Positions 45,545-59,620 of a DNA stretch of 64,000 bases are shown piece by piece. The position numbers and the translations under genes are program-made. The notes under the pieces are model-generated. The model saw nothing but the letters and a program-made list of their open reading frames with translations, was not told where the DNA came from and did not search any database. This DNA comes from Antedon mediterranea. Taxonomy: Eukaryota > Echinodermata > Crinoidea > Comatulida > Antedonidae. The stretch spans positions 16,283,001 to 16,347,000 of the forward strand of contig NC_092680.1 in NCBI RefSeq assembly GCF_964355755.1. Reading direction: 5' to 3'. How positions within the stretch are numbered: position 1 is the stretch's first letter; every line of letters starts with the position of its first letter.

Positions 45545-46560
45545 GTAGTGGGACTGGAGCTATACAGTGTTGAATTTGAATAAATCATTGGTAGTATGCT
45601 CCTGTACAATAAATTAAATATTACCCATTTAGTTGGGGAGCCAGAAAGGGTTCACCTGCACCTCAAGTAAACTATGTTAACAATGTTTTTTTGCTTCCTT
45701 ATATCAATACAAATCAATTTTTTGCTGTTGGCCGAAAAAGAATTGGTATGCTTGGTCAGTGCAGGGGCCAAACGGTCAATATGGTCAAAGTAAGGACTGT
45801 GCGTAACTCAGAAGGCCCATATTTCTATTCACTCTAATGGGAAACTTTTGCCAAAAGTGGACAGAAACCCCTTTCTGACCACTGGTCAAGAAATTGGCCA
45901 TATGAATATCTCATCAACTACTGGTCTCAATTTACTCGCAAAGTATATGTTTGTATTTGTTCTAATGGAATAAAAATCATAAACTGTCAATAAACCCCTA
46001 ATTTTGACCTTTGACATATAGCCGGCACAAATATTTTTGGCTTGGAGCACACTTTTCATAAATCAGAAATTGTTGGGCGGATATGGTCGTAGTGGGTGTC
46101 AAAATACTCAGAAGATACATATTTCTATTCTATTTGACCATTGGTCAAGACAGTAGCCATATCAATATCTAAGCAACAACTAGTCATAATGTTATAATTT
46201 TAGTCTCAAATTACTCGCAATATATATATTTATATTTTCTCTAATACAACAGAAATACACAAAATGTTAAAAAATACCTTATTTTGACATATAACCTATA
46301 GCTGGTATGTACCTATATATAGGAGACTAGTTTTAGTTATGTAATTGAAAAGTAAATCAACCGACTCTTTCATCTTGATCACTCCCTAAGCCTCAAATGA
46401 GACATTATTTATAAGTACGATAAATTATTAAATAGGCCCACTTAATCCTTTAATTGGCGAGTTACTCGCTGTTGAATGCGTTTGAAATAAAAAGAATTAT
46501 AGAAAATATGCAATTCAATTGTAATAGAATTTAGCATTCAGATAGTGAGACATTCTGAAC
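45545..46560 (-). repeat. Dispersed repeat R2, inverted long copy with internal duplication
   Basis: Ends match 36190-36760 inverted. Between them, 45725-46015 and 46020-46315 are diverged tandem copies (GGTCAAGAAATTGGCCATAT / GGTCAAGACAGTAGCCATAT, CCTTATTTTGACATATA-like ends). Confidence 0.65.
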
Positions 46561-46599
46561 TGAACCATTACATAGATATTTATATAACGTATCAATTAA

Positions 46600-47033
46600 T
46601 GCTACTACTTCATTTGCTTCAATGCACATGCATAGAGTAAGTTTGAATCAAGAATTGTGTTGTGTCGTAAGGTTTGTAATACAGTATTATCCTTATTATT
46701 ATACGGTGTTTTTTTAACATAGATTTAGACGGGAACATATTTTAACACAGGACTCTAGATTTTGAAATATTTTCTTTAGTGAATTTTGCAACCAAAACAA
46801 ACTTAAATGCATAGGTATCGTGAGCTGTTTAATTATTATAATGCTTATAGATTTGGATAGGCTAGAGTATAGGAATAGAAATTTCTTATATAGGAAATGT
46901 AGGAAAAATATTAGATAAGTTTAAAACCGTAATTTATATAAATTATAGTCTATAAATGTTAACCTAGTTTGCGTCGGTTAGTATTGAAAATCGCATTTTT
47001 CGGTATTTTTACCATTTAGATTTAAAAGTCGAG
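46600..47033 (+). other. 5' flank of the SLC17 gene
   Basis: AT-rich upstream sequence; no clear TATA or initiator that I would single out. Confidence 0.4.
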
Positions 47034-50000
47034 ATGCCCGACCAAAATCTGATCGAGAAGCAGCCGTTTTTGCGAGATAATGGTAAGATACGTTGAAAGT
47101 TTATGATGCAACTGCCTACTCAGTTCCTATTTGTGTACATCCATATGTGTTTGAAAACTTAAATTAATAAATACTCTTTAATTTATAACTATTTCGAACA
47201 GTTAAAAAAAACCTTTAAATCACTTTTGAAAAGTTCACCTTACTTGTCAATTCATTCATTCATATCATTCATGTCGTTATATTTCGTATTATACAAAATA
47301 AATTAAGTTGATCAAAACGTTGAGATTAAAATGAAATATTATATGCAAACTAAAAACAAGTTTGTTTCCAGAGCAAACTTATTACACCCAGTGTTATTTG
47401 CTCTTTGTTTTTCTACATTTTTTAGATAATTCACGAACGTTGAAAATTCGCTATGTAATAACATTTCTATGTTTTGTTGGAAGTACTTTAATTTATGCTG
47501 CCAGAGTAAACTGGAGTATAGCTATACTGTATATGGCACGTCAAGAAAGTGACAATACGAATTCCACAGATTCTGAAGTAAATGAAGGCAGCAGCCAAAT
47601 AGTAAGTTTCATTTTTGACACTACTATTGGACTAGGCCTATATATTTCTATTCATGTTATATTAAGTTCTTTAACGTGCACTATATGTACACACGGGACA
47701 AAGCTTATCAAACACTAAAAGTACGATTTATTGGTTCTCATTGAACAGTAAATGATATTTCAATAGCCTTCACTCTTGTTAAGATTGTAAATAATCACGG
47801 GATAAACAGCTTTCATGTTTATGAAGATTGTATAGGCTTATAATAGAAAATACTCACGGTAGACAGTTCTTTTCTTTTTCCACAAAGGGCCTACTCTAAT
47901 TCTATGCTAACCCATTACATCAGACCTATACTGTATTTCCAGTAAAAAAATTCTTTACATACGATAATAACATTTTGTTGCATTGCGGGAGCTGCTGCTG
48001 CCCACCTTATTAATTTACATTCTTCAATGATATAATTACTATAGTTTCAATTTTTAATTTGTAGAATTACGGTAACGATATTAGGTAGGTTTCGCAACCT
48101 TACGAATACGATAACGAAAACGGATAGGTCACACATTTGTGAAACTTTTGAGCTGATCCCCATTTCATATTCGTAAAGCGTATTCGTGTTGACGAATCGT
48201 CGTCGTGGTCCTGTGAGTCATGACTGACCCTTTGTGCTCCTGCCTATGATGACATTCCACCCATATCTATCCTGAGCATAGAGAGAAGCTGTGCACACAT
48301 CCAATCCTGTGATCTCTCTAATACCATCAGTCCATCTTATCTTCTGTCTACCACGTTTTCGCTTGCCTTCTACATGACCTTGTGCAATTACCTTTTCCAA
48401 GTTGTCACCTTCTCTCCTGGCAATATGACCAAAGTACTGAAGTTTGATCTTATCAACCTTCTGGCATAGGTTGACTCTGCTTCCAATGTGGTTGTTAACA
48501 AATTCATTTGACTTATGCTCCTTCCACGATATCCTCGACAATCTCCTCCAACACCACATTTCAAAAGCTTTGATCTTCTTTCTATCTGCAGCTCCAAGAG
48601 CCCATGTATCAGATCCATAAGTGGCAATCGGAAATACCAATGCATTCATGATATGAATCTTTGTGTTTCTTGAGATCCCTCTATCCTTCCAAATGTTGGT
48701 ACGACCTATTGTGGATGTTCTAGCCATAGCGAGACGACGTTTTATTTCCTCTGAGCTTCCTCCAGTGTCAACAATCAGGGAGCCAAGAAAGTTGAAGGTG
48801 TTGACTACTTCTATGTCCTCTCCATCTGCTTGAATGCGATTTTCATTCTTCCTTCCACTTATCATTACTTTCGTCTTCTTGACATTGAGGTAAAGACCAT
48901 ATTCCTCACTGGATTGCTTTACTTTTTCAATCAGATCTTGGAGTTCTGCCGCAGTTCTTGCAATTAAGGTTGTGTCATCTGCATATCTCAGATTATTTAA
49001 TTGCCGGCCACCGATAGATATCTGCCCCTCGTAGCCATCTATGGCAATCCGCATGATGTATTCTGCGTAGACATTAAAGAGATACGGTGACAGGATACAT
49101 CCTTGGCGTACTCCTTGACCTATCGTAAACCAGTCGCTATCTCCACAATCTGTTCTGACCGTGGCTTCCTGACCATCATATAAGGATTTTATTAAGACAA
49201 TCAGATATGTTGAGAAGCCCATTTTGCGCATTACTCTCCACAATTTCTGGTGTTGAACACAGTCAAAAGCCTTTGTGTAATCTATGAAGCAGAGGAAAGT
49301 GGCTGCTGAAATTCCATGGTCTTCTCCATCAAATTCCTCAAGTTTCCAATCTGATTTCTCGTTCCTCTTCCTCTCCTAAATCCAGCTTGCTCTGGTGGTA
49401 ATTCACTTTCTAACTTATTCCTGATTCTATCTGCTATAGGCCTAATGTGGAGCAGGACTTTACTAGCATGAGAGATAAGTGAAATGGTACGGTTGTTAGC
49501 ACATTCCCTTACATCCCCTTTCTTCGGTAATGGGAGAAACACTGCCTTTTTCCAGTCTTCGGGCCATTCTTTACTCTTCCAGATCTTGTTGCACAATCTA
49601 TGGATGATAACAACACCTTCCTCTCCACTTTCCTTCAGCAATTCTGCCTGGATGTTATCTACTCCTGGTGCTTTACCATTTCTTAACTTCTTCATTGCAT
49701 TATCAACTTCACAGAGAAGAATATCTGGGTCATCTTCAAAATCTTGCTGTTCTCTCTCCTCCTGTGTATCATCATCTTTGGATGCATACAACTGTTCACA
49801 GTATTCCTTCCACCTTGTTTTGATTTCATCTTCTTCCGTCAAGATGTTACCATCTTTGTCCTTCAGAACATTGATCCTGGTGCTAGGTTTTGAAGTCAGT
49901 AGCTTGATGTTTTTATACATGTCTTTGGTGTTGTTTGTAGCGCTGTCTTTCTCCACCTCGGCACATCTCTGTCTGATGAACTCTGTTTTGTCATTTCTGA

Positions 50001-53000
50001 TTCGTTTCTGGATTTCTCTTGATAAATCCCGGTATTCTCTTTTCCTCTCTGCACTTTCCAGTCCTTTTTCTTTGACCTCTCTCCTCTGATCAGCCAGGGC
50101 AAATACCTTGTCACCAGTCATATTCGTAACTACAAAACGAGTATAGTTTTTGATCTATTTTGCACATTTTGCATTTGAAACAGGAATGATTCATGATTAT
50201 AATATAATTATAGATTTATTGAAAGTAATTTACTAAAGTAATTTACTAAAATGCCAGGTCAATTTTGATAAATAGCAGTTTTTAAAGTCCTCACTCGCTT
50301 TGATGTTACGCTAGGCCTAGGCAGCCAAGCACCAGGCAACACGTACCTGCACTTCGCTCAAATTTACCGCAGTCATATTTTGGACGGCGCCCTCAATATT
50401 TCGTTACCATGTGAAACAGATTTTTACTGGCTTACGAAAACGAATACGTGTGACGTGCGTGACGTATCCGTTTTCGTTATCGTATTCGTAAGATTGCGAA
50501 ACCTCTCTAATATTTACTAACTTTTGAACCCAAAGCTGCTAATAACTATAGGAACGATTTATTATAAAATTGCGGGTATAAAAACAAAAAGTACTATTAC
50601 ACGTTCGTATAATTTAGTAGGCCTATACGTATACTAAAATTGCACACCATGTGACTAAAAATCGTTCAGTCAAATGACAGAAATGTATTTATATGTTATA
50701 TAAAACAAATCGGTGTTTAAGGATGACCAATGTTAATGTGACGACCTTCAGAACGTGTTCAGCACAAAATCAGTTTGTAATGTTGTCTATGTTTCAAAAT
50801 GGTGTTATTAAGCTAATTTTGTATTCTAAACTGTAGATTTAAGAAAAAACAATCAGAAAAGATAATTATATCTATCGCAGGAGCGCAAGCAATATTATTT
50901 TTAAATTAAATGTCTTTCGTTGATTAAACAGCATGCTTAACCGAGTTAGTATTGTTACAGGTATATACGTTTGACTGGAACATGAAAACGCAACAAATCA
51001 TTTTAGGTTCTTTCTACTGTGGCTATTCAGTTGGACCTATTCTTGGAGGTTGGTTAGTTGGAAGATTTGGTGGGTTTTCTATGCTCATGACTGGAATATT
51101 GTTTACAACTTTTCCCATGCTAGTAACCCAGTTTGCTGCACATTTTGGCGTTGGTTTTGTAATATTGACCAGAATTATTGATGGCTTTGGACAGGTATAT
51201 TATCCAACTTTATGTTTTTGAAACTTGATTTAATTGAGACATTAATGTTATTATTATTATATATTATTATAATTGTATGAAGTTCAATATAGAATGTATT
51301 GCAAAAAGTCACAAATGTCAACGTTCTGTTATTACCCGAATGCTATTTTTTCTAGGGTATTGCATATCCAGCAAATTTAGTCTTGATTAGAAATTGGTCA
51401 AAAGCAGATGAACGTAATACGCTATTAGCTATTGCTTTTTCAGGTATATTTTATATTTACTGTAGCCTACGTTTCATTTGCATGTAGGCCCTATCTGTTT
51501 AATGTATTATCGTGTTTTTTAATCTTGGAATACAAATTTCAATTACTGTGTATTTGACAATAAATTTGAACTTGAAGCCACTTTTGAAATGGATTGTACT
51601 CACTGTTGTAGCCCTAGTGTTACAAAAATATGTTAATTGTATTTTAGGTTGTAGTGTAGGACCAATACTAACCAGTTATATCTCCACCTGGCTGTGTTCA
51701 TCTGAGTTTATGGGCGGTTGGCCCTCCACATTTTATTTATATGGTAAGTTTGAATCTTAATCTTCTTGAATTTAAAAGAAGATGCAAGTGCTATGAACAA
51801 TTTAGTAAATTAATAACAAAAAATAAAACGATCGAAATGTCATTGACTAACAATATCATGTGGAAATAACTGTACGTTTACGTCTTCAAAATCTTTAAGT
51901 TTGTACCATCCATACATTTCGAGATTAAACACAAGAATTGAAATAGCGAAGGTAACACCAAGAGACTTGATTCCTGGTAATGTGGTAGACCTAGGATGTA
52001 TATGTATGTTTTTTCTACGCTGCAATATCTTACAAATGTGTTCTGTTTACAGGGACGATTGGTGTTGTCTGGTGTGTTGTGTGGTGTATTGTGGGATCAA
52101 AAACCAATATGCAGTCAAATTTACAAGTAAGACATTAATATAAACTTAACAATGAAATAGGCCTACACAACTCATATTGTGATACAATAGGATGTCTGAT
52201 CTAAAAATAGAAAATTTTGGATGTTGAAAGTTTCATTATTGCTTTATAATTTAAGTAATTACTCTTTTTTCGTAATTTAGATGTATTCAGAAGCTGTAAG
52301 GTTTTTTTTTACAGTGTATACTGGTTATTGATTCATCATTTAAAAAAAGTATATTAATTATTTCCTTTAATTGATTATTAACATCATTTTGAATCATTGC
52401 ATCTTCTAAATCTGTAAGCAACTTCTAATTTAGTTATAATTTATTATAAGTCTTTATACTTTAAGATTATATAATATTTATACTATGATACTACAGCATA
52501 TGCCGTTCATAACTTTCACGTAGGCCTACAGGTAACCACACAAGTTAACTTCATTCGATTGGATTCTAATGTTTGGAACAGAAACCGGAGAATAATGTAC
52601 AGAGTGTCGAGAAAGTGCCTTACCCCATGTCACATTATCATTTAGACAGAATTTATAATCCCCAAATTGAATGTAAATTTCTAAACTCGCCAATATGTAA
52701 TGGATTTACATTATGTTATATTAACATTATAGCCTACTCCCAAAATCAAAGGACTGTTACAAGAAATTACCATGACATGCGAGCTGAGCATCCCGTTGTT
52801 AGATTTTCTTGATCATACTCTGATCCCAGCTGCATCATAATATTATGTTACAAATGTATATTTTTATTTTTATTAAACCATAGGACAATTACAATTACGA
52901 AGTTCCATGGAAATTGATGACGTCACCGCCTGTTATTACTTTGTATTTCGTACATTTTGTCTTTGATGCTGGATACATATTACTTATTACAGACATTCCG

Positions 53001-55280
53001 ACGTTTTTTAACTCAATTTTAAATTTTGATTTAGAATTGGTAAGTTTCTAAAACAGTGAAAATTCAATAATACTAAGCCAAATAAACTTGTTTTTCTTTC
53101 GTTGTATAAAAATGTGTACATTAACACGTGAAAACATAAAACTGTTGGTTTAAAGAATTCTGAATATGGCTCTGTATAGGTCTGTTTATTGAATAATATA
53201 CTGCTAAATAGAATATGTTAACGTTGATATAAAGTAATGTTAGTAAGAGTATACACATTTATAATTGTCTGCAATATTTGACCACTGTCAATACACAACA
53301 CTTATTACCTGACTGGGGTATAATAATATAAAAACATTTTTAAAGTTACAATCTAACATAAAAACAATCAAGTTTAAACGCAAGAAAAAGTGTTTTTTCA
53401 GCTTGTTAATCGTTTTTGCGATATGAATGTTAAGACATTTATGTTCCTTTAATAAGTGTTGAGAAAGTCATATTGCAACTCAAAATGAGTAAGGCATGAC
53501 TGAGCCAACATCATCAAATGTAAGCATTTTATGATAGAAAACTATATTTAAATCATTGTTCAAAATCACGTGATGCTACGTCTAGTTGTCCGACCAACAA
53601 ACCCCATAATGAAAGGAACGAAGTATACTGCTTCATACATTATGCAAAGTTTTGTTTAAACTATTGTCCCCATGCAGAATGATAAATCAATACAAATTGT
53701 TTAATATTTGACTGTTCATAACAATAATGCATTAGTAAGTCAGGAAGAACTTAAATTATCAATACATTCTTTTTATTTCTTTTTTTTACAGGCAGGATTA
53801 CTAAACATGGCGCCTCATCTGTGTGTGCTGTGCATGACAGTCATAGGTGGATTGCTTGGAGACTATTTGATTTCACACGACAAATTGAGCATACTAGGAA
53901 CCCGAAGATTACTCAATACATTTTGTACGCACAAAACATGCTAGCAACTTTAGCTCCTATACTGTCTCGACTAGCATATAAATATCGAACACTGTATGAG
54001 TGACATAGCTATGCAGATTATCTGCAGTAATTAGTGAATACATTGCATTATTTGATGTTGGAATAACATCATCAAATACTCAATCATTAGGGCCTAACCA
54101 CCTGGTGAATGAAGTATAGGCCTACTCCTCGTGAAACAGAACCGACGTAGGCCAACGTTACCGTCGTTTACCAAAGCAAAGTTATCTTCACTTGACATTG
54201 GTCAGCTTGCATGCGATGAACTGCGCTCGCGTCCTTACGTTCGTCCTAGTGTGATCGGAACACGTTTAAAGATTGGTTCCTACTTGATAGAACGCAAGTA
54301 CTGGTTAATTAATTGATCAATCACAATAGATTAACAGTTTATCTTATTCAATGAAAACCAACAGCGATAATCACCGGCACTTACATCTGAACTGTCGCAA
54401 TTGATTGGTCAAATCACTTACGTTGGGCCACGTTACGTTGATATTTCCAAGAGAGAAACAATCATTACATTAAACTACCTTTTTATTATTATAATTCTAT
54501 ACGGTAGGTTACATCTTTGCACAATGTCAAAAATCCTCTTTCTCTCTCTCCCTACCTTACAAAAAAAAACCCACCTCAATCCCACAAACCACACAATATC
54601 TTGAGTACATTGCCATTTTCGAGAAAGAAAATGTACTTGAGTTGCAGTCTTTTTTTTTTTTTCTCAAAGGCTTTGGTCTGACTGCGGTCTTTATCATCAT
54701 ACTGGGCTACGTTTACAACAGCGATCTCTCATTGACCATAATGGTATTTGCTTTTGGAATATATGGATTCAAATTTGCTGGAGTAAATGCTAATGTACTA
54801 GACATTGCACCTTTTCACTCAGGCATAATCATTGGAATGATGATTTCGATAGGAAGTATTGGAGGACTGGTTGCAACGACTTTACTGGGAGTATTGACAG
54901 AAACAAACGTAAGAACTCATTTTTTCATTTATTTTTGTTTTACTTTTTATTTTTCAATAAATCCACACAAAAATGTCGGATATGCCACAAAGTGTTGTGT
55001 AGAGAAGTTAAAAGATCTATTCATTTTAGCTGTTAAGCCTCAGATAAATTAGTCCCAAAGTAGGCTGTAAATAGACTCATACACCATTTTCCTGTAGAAA
55101 ATATTTACTATAATCTTACTTTACTTTCAGAATACTCTGCGCCAATGGAGAGTTGAATTTTGGACTCAAGCTGCATTACAAATATGTGCGTTACTCGCAT
55201 TTTTTATTTTTGGCAGTGATAAACCGCAAGAATGGGCAAAACCACCAGAGGAATCTGCAGATATAGAACGCCAACATTAA
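47034..55280 (+). CDS. SLC17-family anion transporter (sialin/NPT-like), 475 aa, 11 exons
   Basis: Exons 47034-47082, 47426-47601, 50961-51194, 51356-51443, 51648-51743, 52053-52126, 52582-52614, 52884-53039, 53792-53924, 54670-54908 and 55131-55280 (TAA). All have GT-AG borders, and all phases agree. This is a 12-helix major facilitator: TM1 near residues 20-45 (YAARVNWSIAI, like the R-x-N-x-S of sialin), LGSFYCGYSVGPILGG near 90-105, RIIDGFGQGIAYP near 146-158, GCSVGPILTSY, GGWPSTFYLYG, VPWKLMTSPPV before TM7, DYLISHDKLS, TRRLLNTFCFG, then FKFAGVNANVLDIAP and GSIGGLVATTLLG. The family moves phosphate, sialate, glutamate or nucleotides in the plasma or vesicle membrane. Gln replaces the TM4 Glu of sialin, as in NPT1-type members, so the substrate is open. 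The short exon 7 (11 codons) is the least certain. A large insertion fills intron 2. Confidence 0.9.
48081..50511. mobile_element. MITE copy 2 in SLC17 intron 2, split by a LINE
   Basis: Inverted ends TAGGTAGGTTTCGCAACC (48082) and GATTGCGAAACCTCTCTA (to 50509). The sequence is that of 761-1213 in reverse orientation, but the centre (GACGAAT ... ATTCGTAAC) is opened by about 1.9 kb of LINE. The right part (50122-50400) also has some sequence absent from copy 1, around GGACGGCGCCCTC. Confidence 0.85.
48197..50121 (-). pseudogene. 5'-truncated non-LTR retrotransposon reverse transcriptase, one frameshift
   Basis: Two - strand frames, 50121-49282 then 49243-48218, belong to one ORF. Upstream linker, then LRNGKAPGVDNIQAELLK and FLPLPKKGD, ELPPEQAGFRRGRGT, then LRYADDTTLIA with the catalytic YADD, LNVKKTKVM, MWCWRRLSRI-like thumb region, and RQKIRWTDGI with DRYGWNVI at the end. 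One base is missing near 49294-49301 (the frame runs into SSAS-stop, while FIDYTKAFDCV continues in the next frame). No endonuclease domain is present. The 3' end is a short ACGACGACG tail at 48197-48205, inside the MITE. Confidence 0.88.
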
Positions 55281-57659
55281 TTTTCTATTTCATTCAGTAG
55301 AAGAGTCGATTAACGGGTGGATTATGTCTATTTGTTGGTCAGTGTATTCCCTCGGCTGGGTATTTTTTTCCTTCCCAAAACATCTTAGAAATGACCAGAG
55401 CTAATATTTGATTAATATGGAATTCCACAGTCAGTCCATTTTTTTAAAAGTTTATTGAATAACATTTTTTATTCTATTTTTCTGATCTTTAAGTATTATT
55501 TTATTTTATTTCATAAAAACAGTCACAAATATATTTTTTTTTGTCTTACGTGGGTTCATCCCACTTTTATTCCATAAATACATAATATAATAATTTTACA
55601 GTACAGTTCTTTTTGAGTTCATCTTTTTCATTGTTATCTTTGAACACTTAACTTTTTTTGTTTATTTACTATTAAACATATTATGTTTAGAGTATTTACC
55701 TTCTTTTTTTTTTAATCCATAATTTATTTTCCAACTAAATACATAGTTTATTTTTCAACTACATTTCTACTAATGTTATTCCATTTACATATATTTTATA
55801 GCATAAACATAATTTGATATTAAAAAATTATCTTTGTATCATCATACATATATTTTCTGCTTGAATTAAAAAAAAATGTTTATGTTAACTCAATTTATCA
55901 ACATGTTTTATTTTTAAAAACTTTCTGTATTATCTATTCAGATAATCTGTGCTTGTATTCTTCTCCTATTACATATTTTTTTTTTCTAGTTATCCATTAA
56001 CATACATATTTTGTATTCGTTAACATACATTTTTTTTTTGCATTTACATATATTTTCACTTACATTACATATTTTTATATTTTTAAAATATATTTTGAAA
56101 AATCATCATAAACATATTTTCTGCTTGTATTGTTTTCTCTTTTATGTTAACTCATAATATAATTTATCAACATTTCTTATTTTGTATTTGTTAACATATA
56201 TACTAAAGTTTTGTTTTCTGCTCTTTTTATTTTTTTTCTTCTTTAACACATGTTAATCTATTATATATATGTTCCTTATAATTTAACACATTTCTACTCG
56301 TATTTACTTCTTTAAATATATTTTCATAAACACTTTAACCTTGTTTAATACTCCTTTATTTATTATACAATTCATTTTTTATGCATTTAGTTTACATAGC
56401 CTATAAATATATTTTGTAGTAGTAGTATAATTCCCCGTACAGTCCAATGAATGAATAATTAATGAGTTAGTTTGAATAATAATAGGCCTATTTGTATTTA
56501 TTAGGGTATTTTTTATATTTAAATTATTCTGTACAAAATGTTTCAGTGGGCATCATAATATAACGCAAACAAGGTTCACACCTGTATACGTGTAAACTCT
56601 GTAAATGTAATGATTGCTCACCTGCGATGAATGCAATAGAAGTTAAAAGTACGCGTTGTTTTGATTCATGAAAATGGTATAACGTCAACGTGTAAACAAA
56701 TTAACACAGAAATGCAGAGTTTGCAACCTTTCTGTATCATCACCATAACTGTGTCAAGAAGGTACCCGTAGGCATACAGTCAGTGAACGTTTACGTATTA
56801 CAAATGTTCCTTCAGTAATGATTTAAAACTGCATCCTAATCTCAAACGGATCTCAAAACCATTATATCTTGTGAAGTTGGTTTAAATGTCTTACTGAGAA
56901 ACTAAACTGTGATTTAGCACACAAAACAATTAAAAGTTTGTCCAGAAGCTAGCCTCATGTCATCTAACACTAATGAAATTCCCGCCTCAATGGACCAGTC
57001 TACATGGCAGTCCTATCAAGCTCACTCATGTACAGTCAGGATATGCTTTCACTCATTGAAGATAAAACCAAAACAGTTAAATTGACCATTGATGGCTGAA
57101 CTTATTGGTAAGCTAATTAATTTATTAATTAATAAGCTAGTTTCTCAAATAAAACATGTATTAGGCCTAACTTAATTAACAAAACCTTTGAGACGACTAT
57201 AGACAAACTCGACCTTGCTGAAGGCTCACTATTTGTTTGTGAAAGCAGAATAGCAGATTTAACAAATGGTTTCGCTAATAATTGTAAACGTTACTTCATA
57301 TAGAAGTACGCATGAAATTGCACTGTCGTATGGCTATTTCGGTATAAAAAAATTTACAATCGAAGCAACAAACAATCTATTTCACCACTTTCTTCCGTAC
57401 CGGTCGAACGGGAAATTGTTATTTCCGTTATGTAAAACATGCGCCGATACACACACCAGGAAGTTGTAATTAGCCTGGTTACAACTCTTTGTAGGCCTAC
57501 ACACACAAGTGATGACAAAAATCACAGATACCCAAAGAAGGATCGAAAGTTGTGGACATTCTAACGTTTTTTGAATGCACAGTAATGTCAGCGTACAAAA
57601 ACTGGCGATTTAAAATATACGTACCACACGACTAAATAATATATTTTCCTTTACAGAAA
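55281..57659. other. SLC17 3' flank, T-rich, no gene seen
   Basis: 55440-56400 is strongly T/A-rich with repeated TAACATA-like words, consistent with 3' UTR or low-complexity DNA. Short ORFs after 56500 show nothing recognisable. Confidence 0.5.
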
Positions 57660-57812
57660 TGAATAAATAGACACGATGATTTATGTAGTAACTAAAATTA
57701 GCACCCTGGGAATTACTTCAGAAAGAGAAACTTGTCATAAAATGATTCACAATCAAAAATCTGGACTCATTTAAACAAACCCAATTTGTGTTTTGTATGT
57801 AACAGTAAGGTT
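57660..57812. repeat. Dispersed repeat, inverted copy of 15085-15245
   Basis: AAATTAGCACCCTGGGAATT and ACCCAATTTGTGTTTTG pair with the earlier copy. Confidence 0.7.
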
Positions 57813-57839
57813 GAGGGATGGGGGGGGGGGGCGATGGGG

Positions 57840-57960
57840 TGTCACGAAACCTAAGACCACGAAAGCTAAGAACCCCCTAAGACCTAAGAAGATCACGAAA
57901 GCTAAGACCAAGACCTAAGATTACAACATTCTAAGATATACTACAGCTTAAAAACAATAC
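57840..57960. repeat. Degenerate CTAAGACCACGAAAG repeat
   Basis: CTAAGACC, CACGAAAGCTAAGA and CCTAAGA recur irregularly; no coding. Confidence 0.6.
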
Positions 57961-58164
57961 TTGTTTATCCATACATAATTTTAAACATATATAGGTTTCA
58001 TTTATTACCATAAATATAATTAAATACTACCGCAAAAATAGATAGACTCACATTATTTTTGCCCGTTGAGTAATGTATATTTGTTCTTTACAACAAACAA
58101 ACTTCACGGGTTGTTTGTTGGTATATATTTACTCCATTATGTTGGTTCAGAGGATGTTTTTCTT

Positions 58165-59620
58165 TCGCGCCTGCCTTTCTTGTATTTTGACTCCAAATTT
58201 GTTAACTAATTTTATCCTGAATACCACACTTTAAAATTAGAACTTATAAGTACTTTAAAAAAGGAGAAACACATAAAAACAAATTAATAAATCCTTTAAA
58301 TTGATGATTTTACAGACATGTTTCTAGCTTTGTATACTGTAACTCCTCGAGCTCCCCCCATGCTCAATGTTTTTGTTTCTATGGAGCGCCAAAAGAGCAA
58401 CAATAATAGTACAAGTATAAAAACAGAAAGAAAACGAAACAAATCATGATTTTTAAATTAAAATTTATTTGCCAGTATTTATTTCTTCCTACTTGCATGA
58501 TTATACTATTATCATTACAATTTTAATTTTACATTGTTCCATCCACACTGTAGATGGTAGTCTGAGTTCCAGACGGAGTTTTGTCTTAATATTAGTAAAA
58601 AGATAAATATTTTGGCACATATGGCGTTTCATACGTATACTACTTGATTTTGGATACTCCGTCTGGGGAAACACGCACAAGTCACGTGGTTTGACACCAA
58701 GAATTCTTGGTGCATACGATTATCCGGTTGACTAGTTTCAGCTGCATGCGATTGGCTACTCACTCGTACACTGTTTTAATATTCATATTTCAGAATTTCA
58801 AAGACTCAACAACTAAGATGATGCGCATGCGCTATGTTACGTTTAGACAATGTGTACTTGGGTACATTTATGAAAGTTTCTGAAGGCTAGAAATTATTTT
58901 ATATGCCTAGTAGTCTGGTAAACATTTGATGGGATTTTTTCCCAAGAACATGAAAACTCGTCTTGATATGATAGGCTAGCTTCTCCGCAAATCAAACATT
59001 GAATGGATCATTTATTACGAGGAGATAATTTTGATTTAATTCCCACCCAGACCCTGTCCTGTTGTGTGTGGTGGTGTAGCCCTGTTGTGTGCCGGTGGTG
59101 GTATGTACTAGTAGGGCTACTTTATTGGCGTTTTATTTGGCAGGTCATGCGTGCGAGTTGAGTGGGACCTACGAAAGAGGCCTAGGCCAAGGACTAAACA
59201 ATTAATAAACAAAACAGCTTGGCATTACGATTTTATATTTCAACAGTCTCGATCATACATTCAGCACTGAACGTACGTCTTGATATTTTTCATTTTGAAA
59301 CAAAATGATCATTGGTTGATTCGAAATCCATATTAACATACCGCCCGCCCCATATAGCCAAATACGGTATGATAACCTACGTCATTCTTATCGGATGTTT
59401 GCGGTCTGCAAATCGATTTCTATACGTGTTTCACAAGTCTGTATTTTCAGACAAAAATCGCGGTCGAAATAAAAACAAATAAATTAAAAAAAAAGATAAT
59501 ACAGACTTGGGGCAAGTCTATGTAGATGGACTCCACAGAGTTTTCAGCCCTCTATATAATTTTTGCTCTTTTGACGTTCCATAGAAACAAAAACATTGAA
59601 CATGGTAGGCCTACTGCTAA
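58165..59620. mobile_element. Degenerate third copy of the inner foldback of SLC50A1 intron 1
   Basis: Left arm 58165-58405 (TTGACTCCAAATTTG, TTGATGATTTTACAG, TCTATGGAGCGCCAAAAGAG) and right arm about 59525-59615 (GACTCCACAGAGTTTTCAGC, TTTTGACGTTCCATAGAAAC) match the arms at 22480-23290. The middle is different and has no gene signal. Confidence 0.65.

Noticed and set aside
49484-50089. 201-codon + strand frame
   Set aside because: Antisense shadow of the LINE reverse transcriptase.
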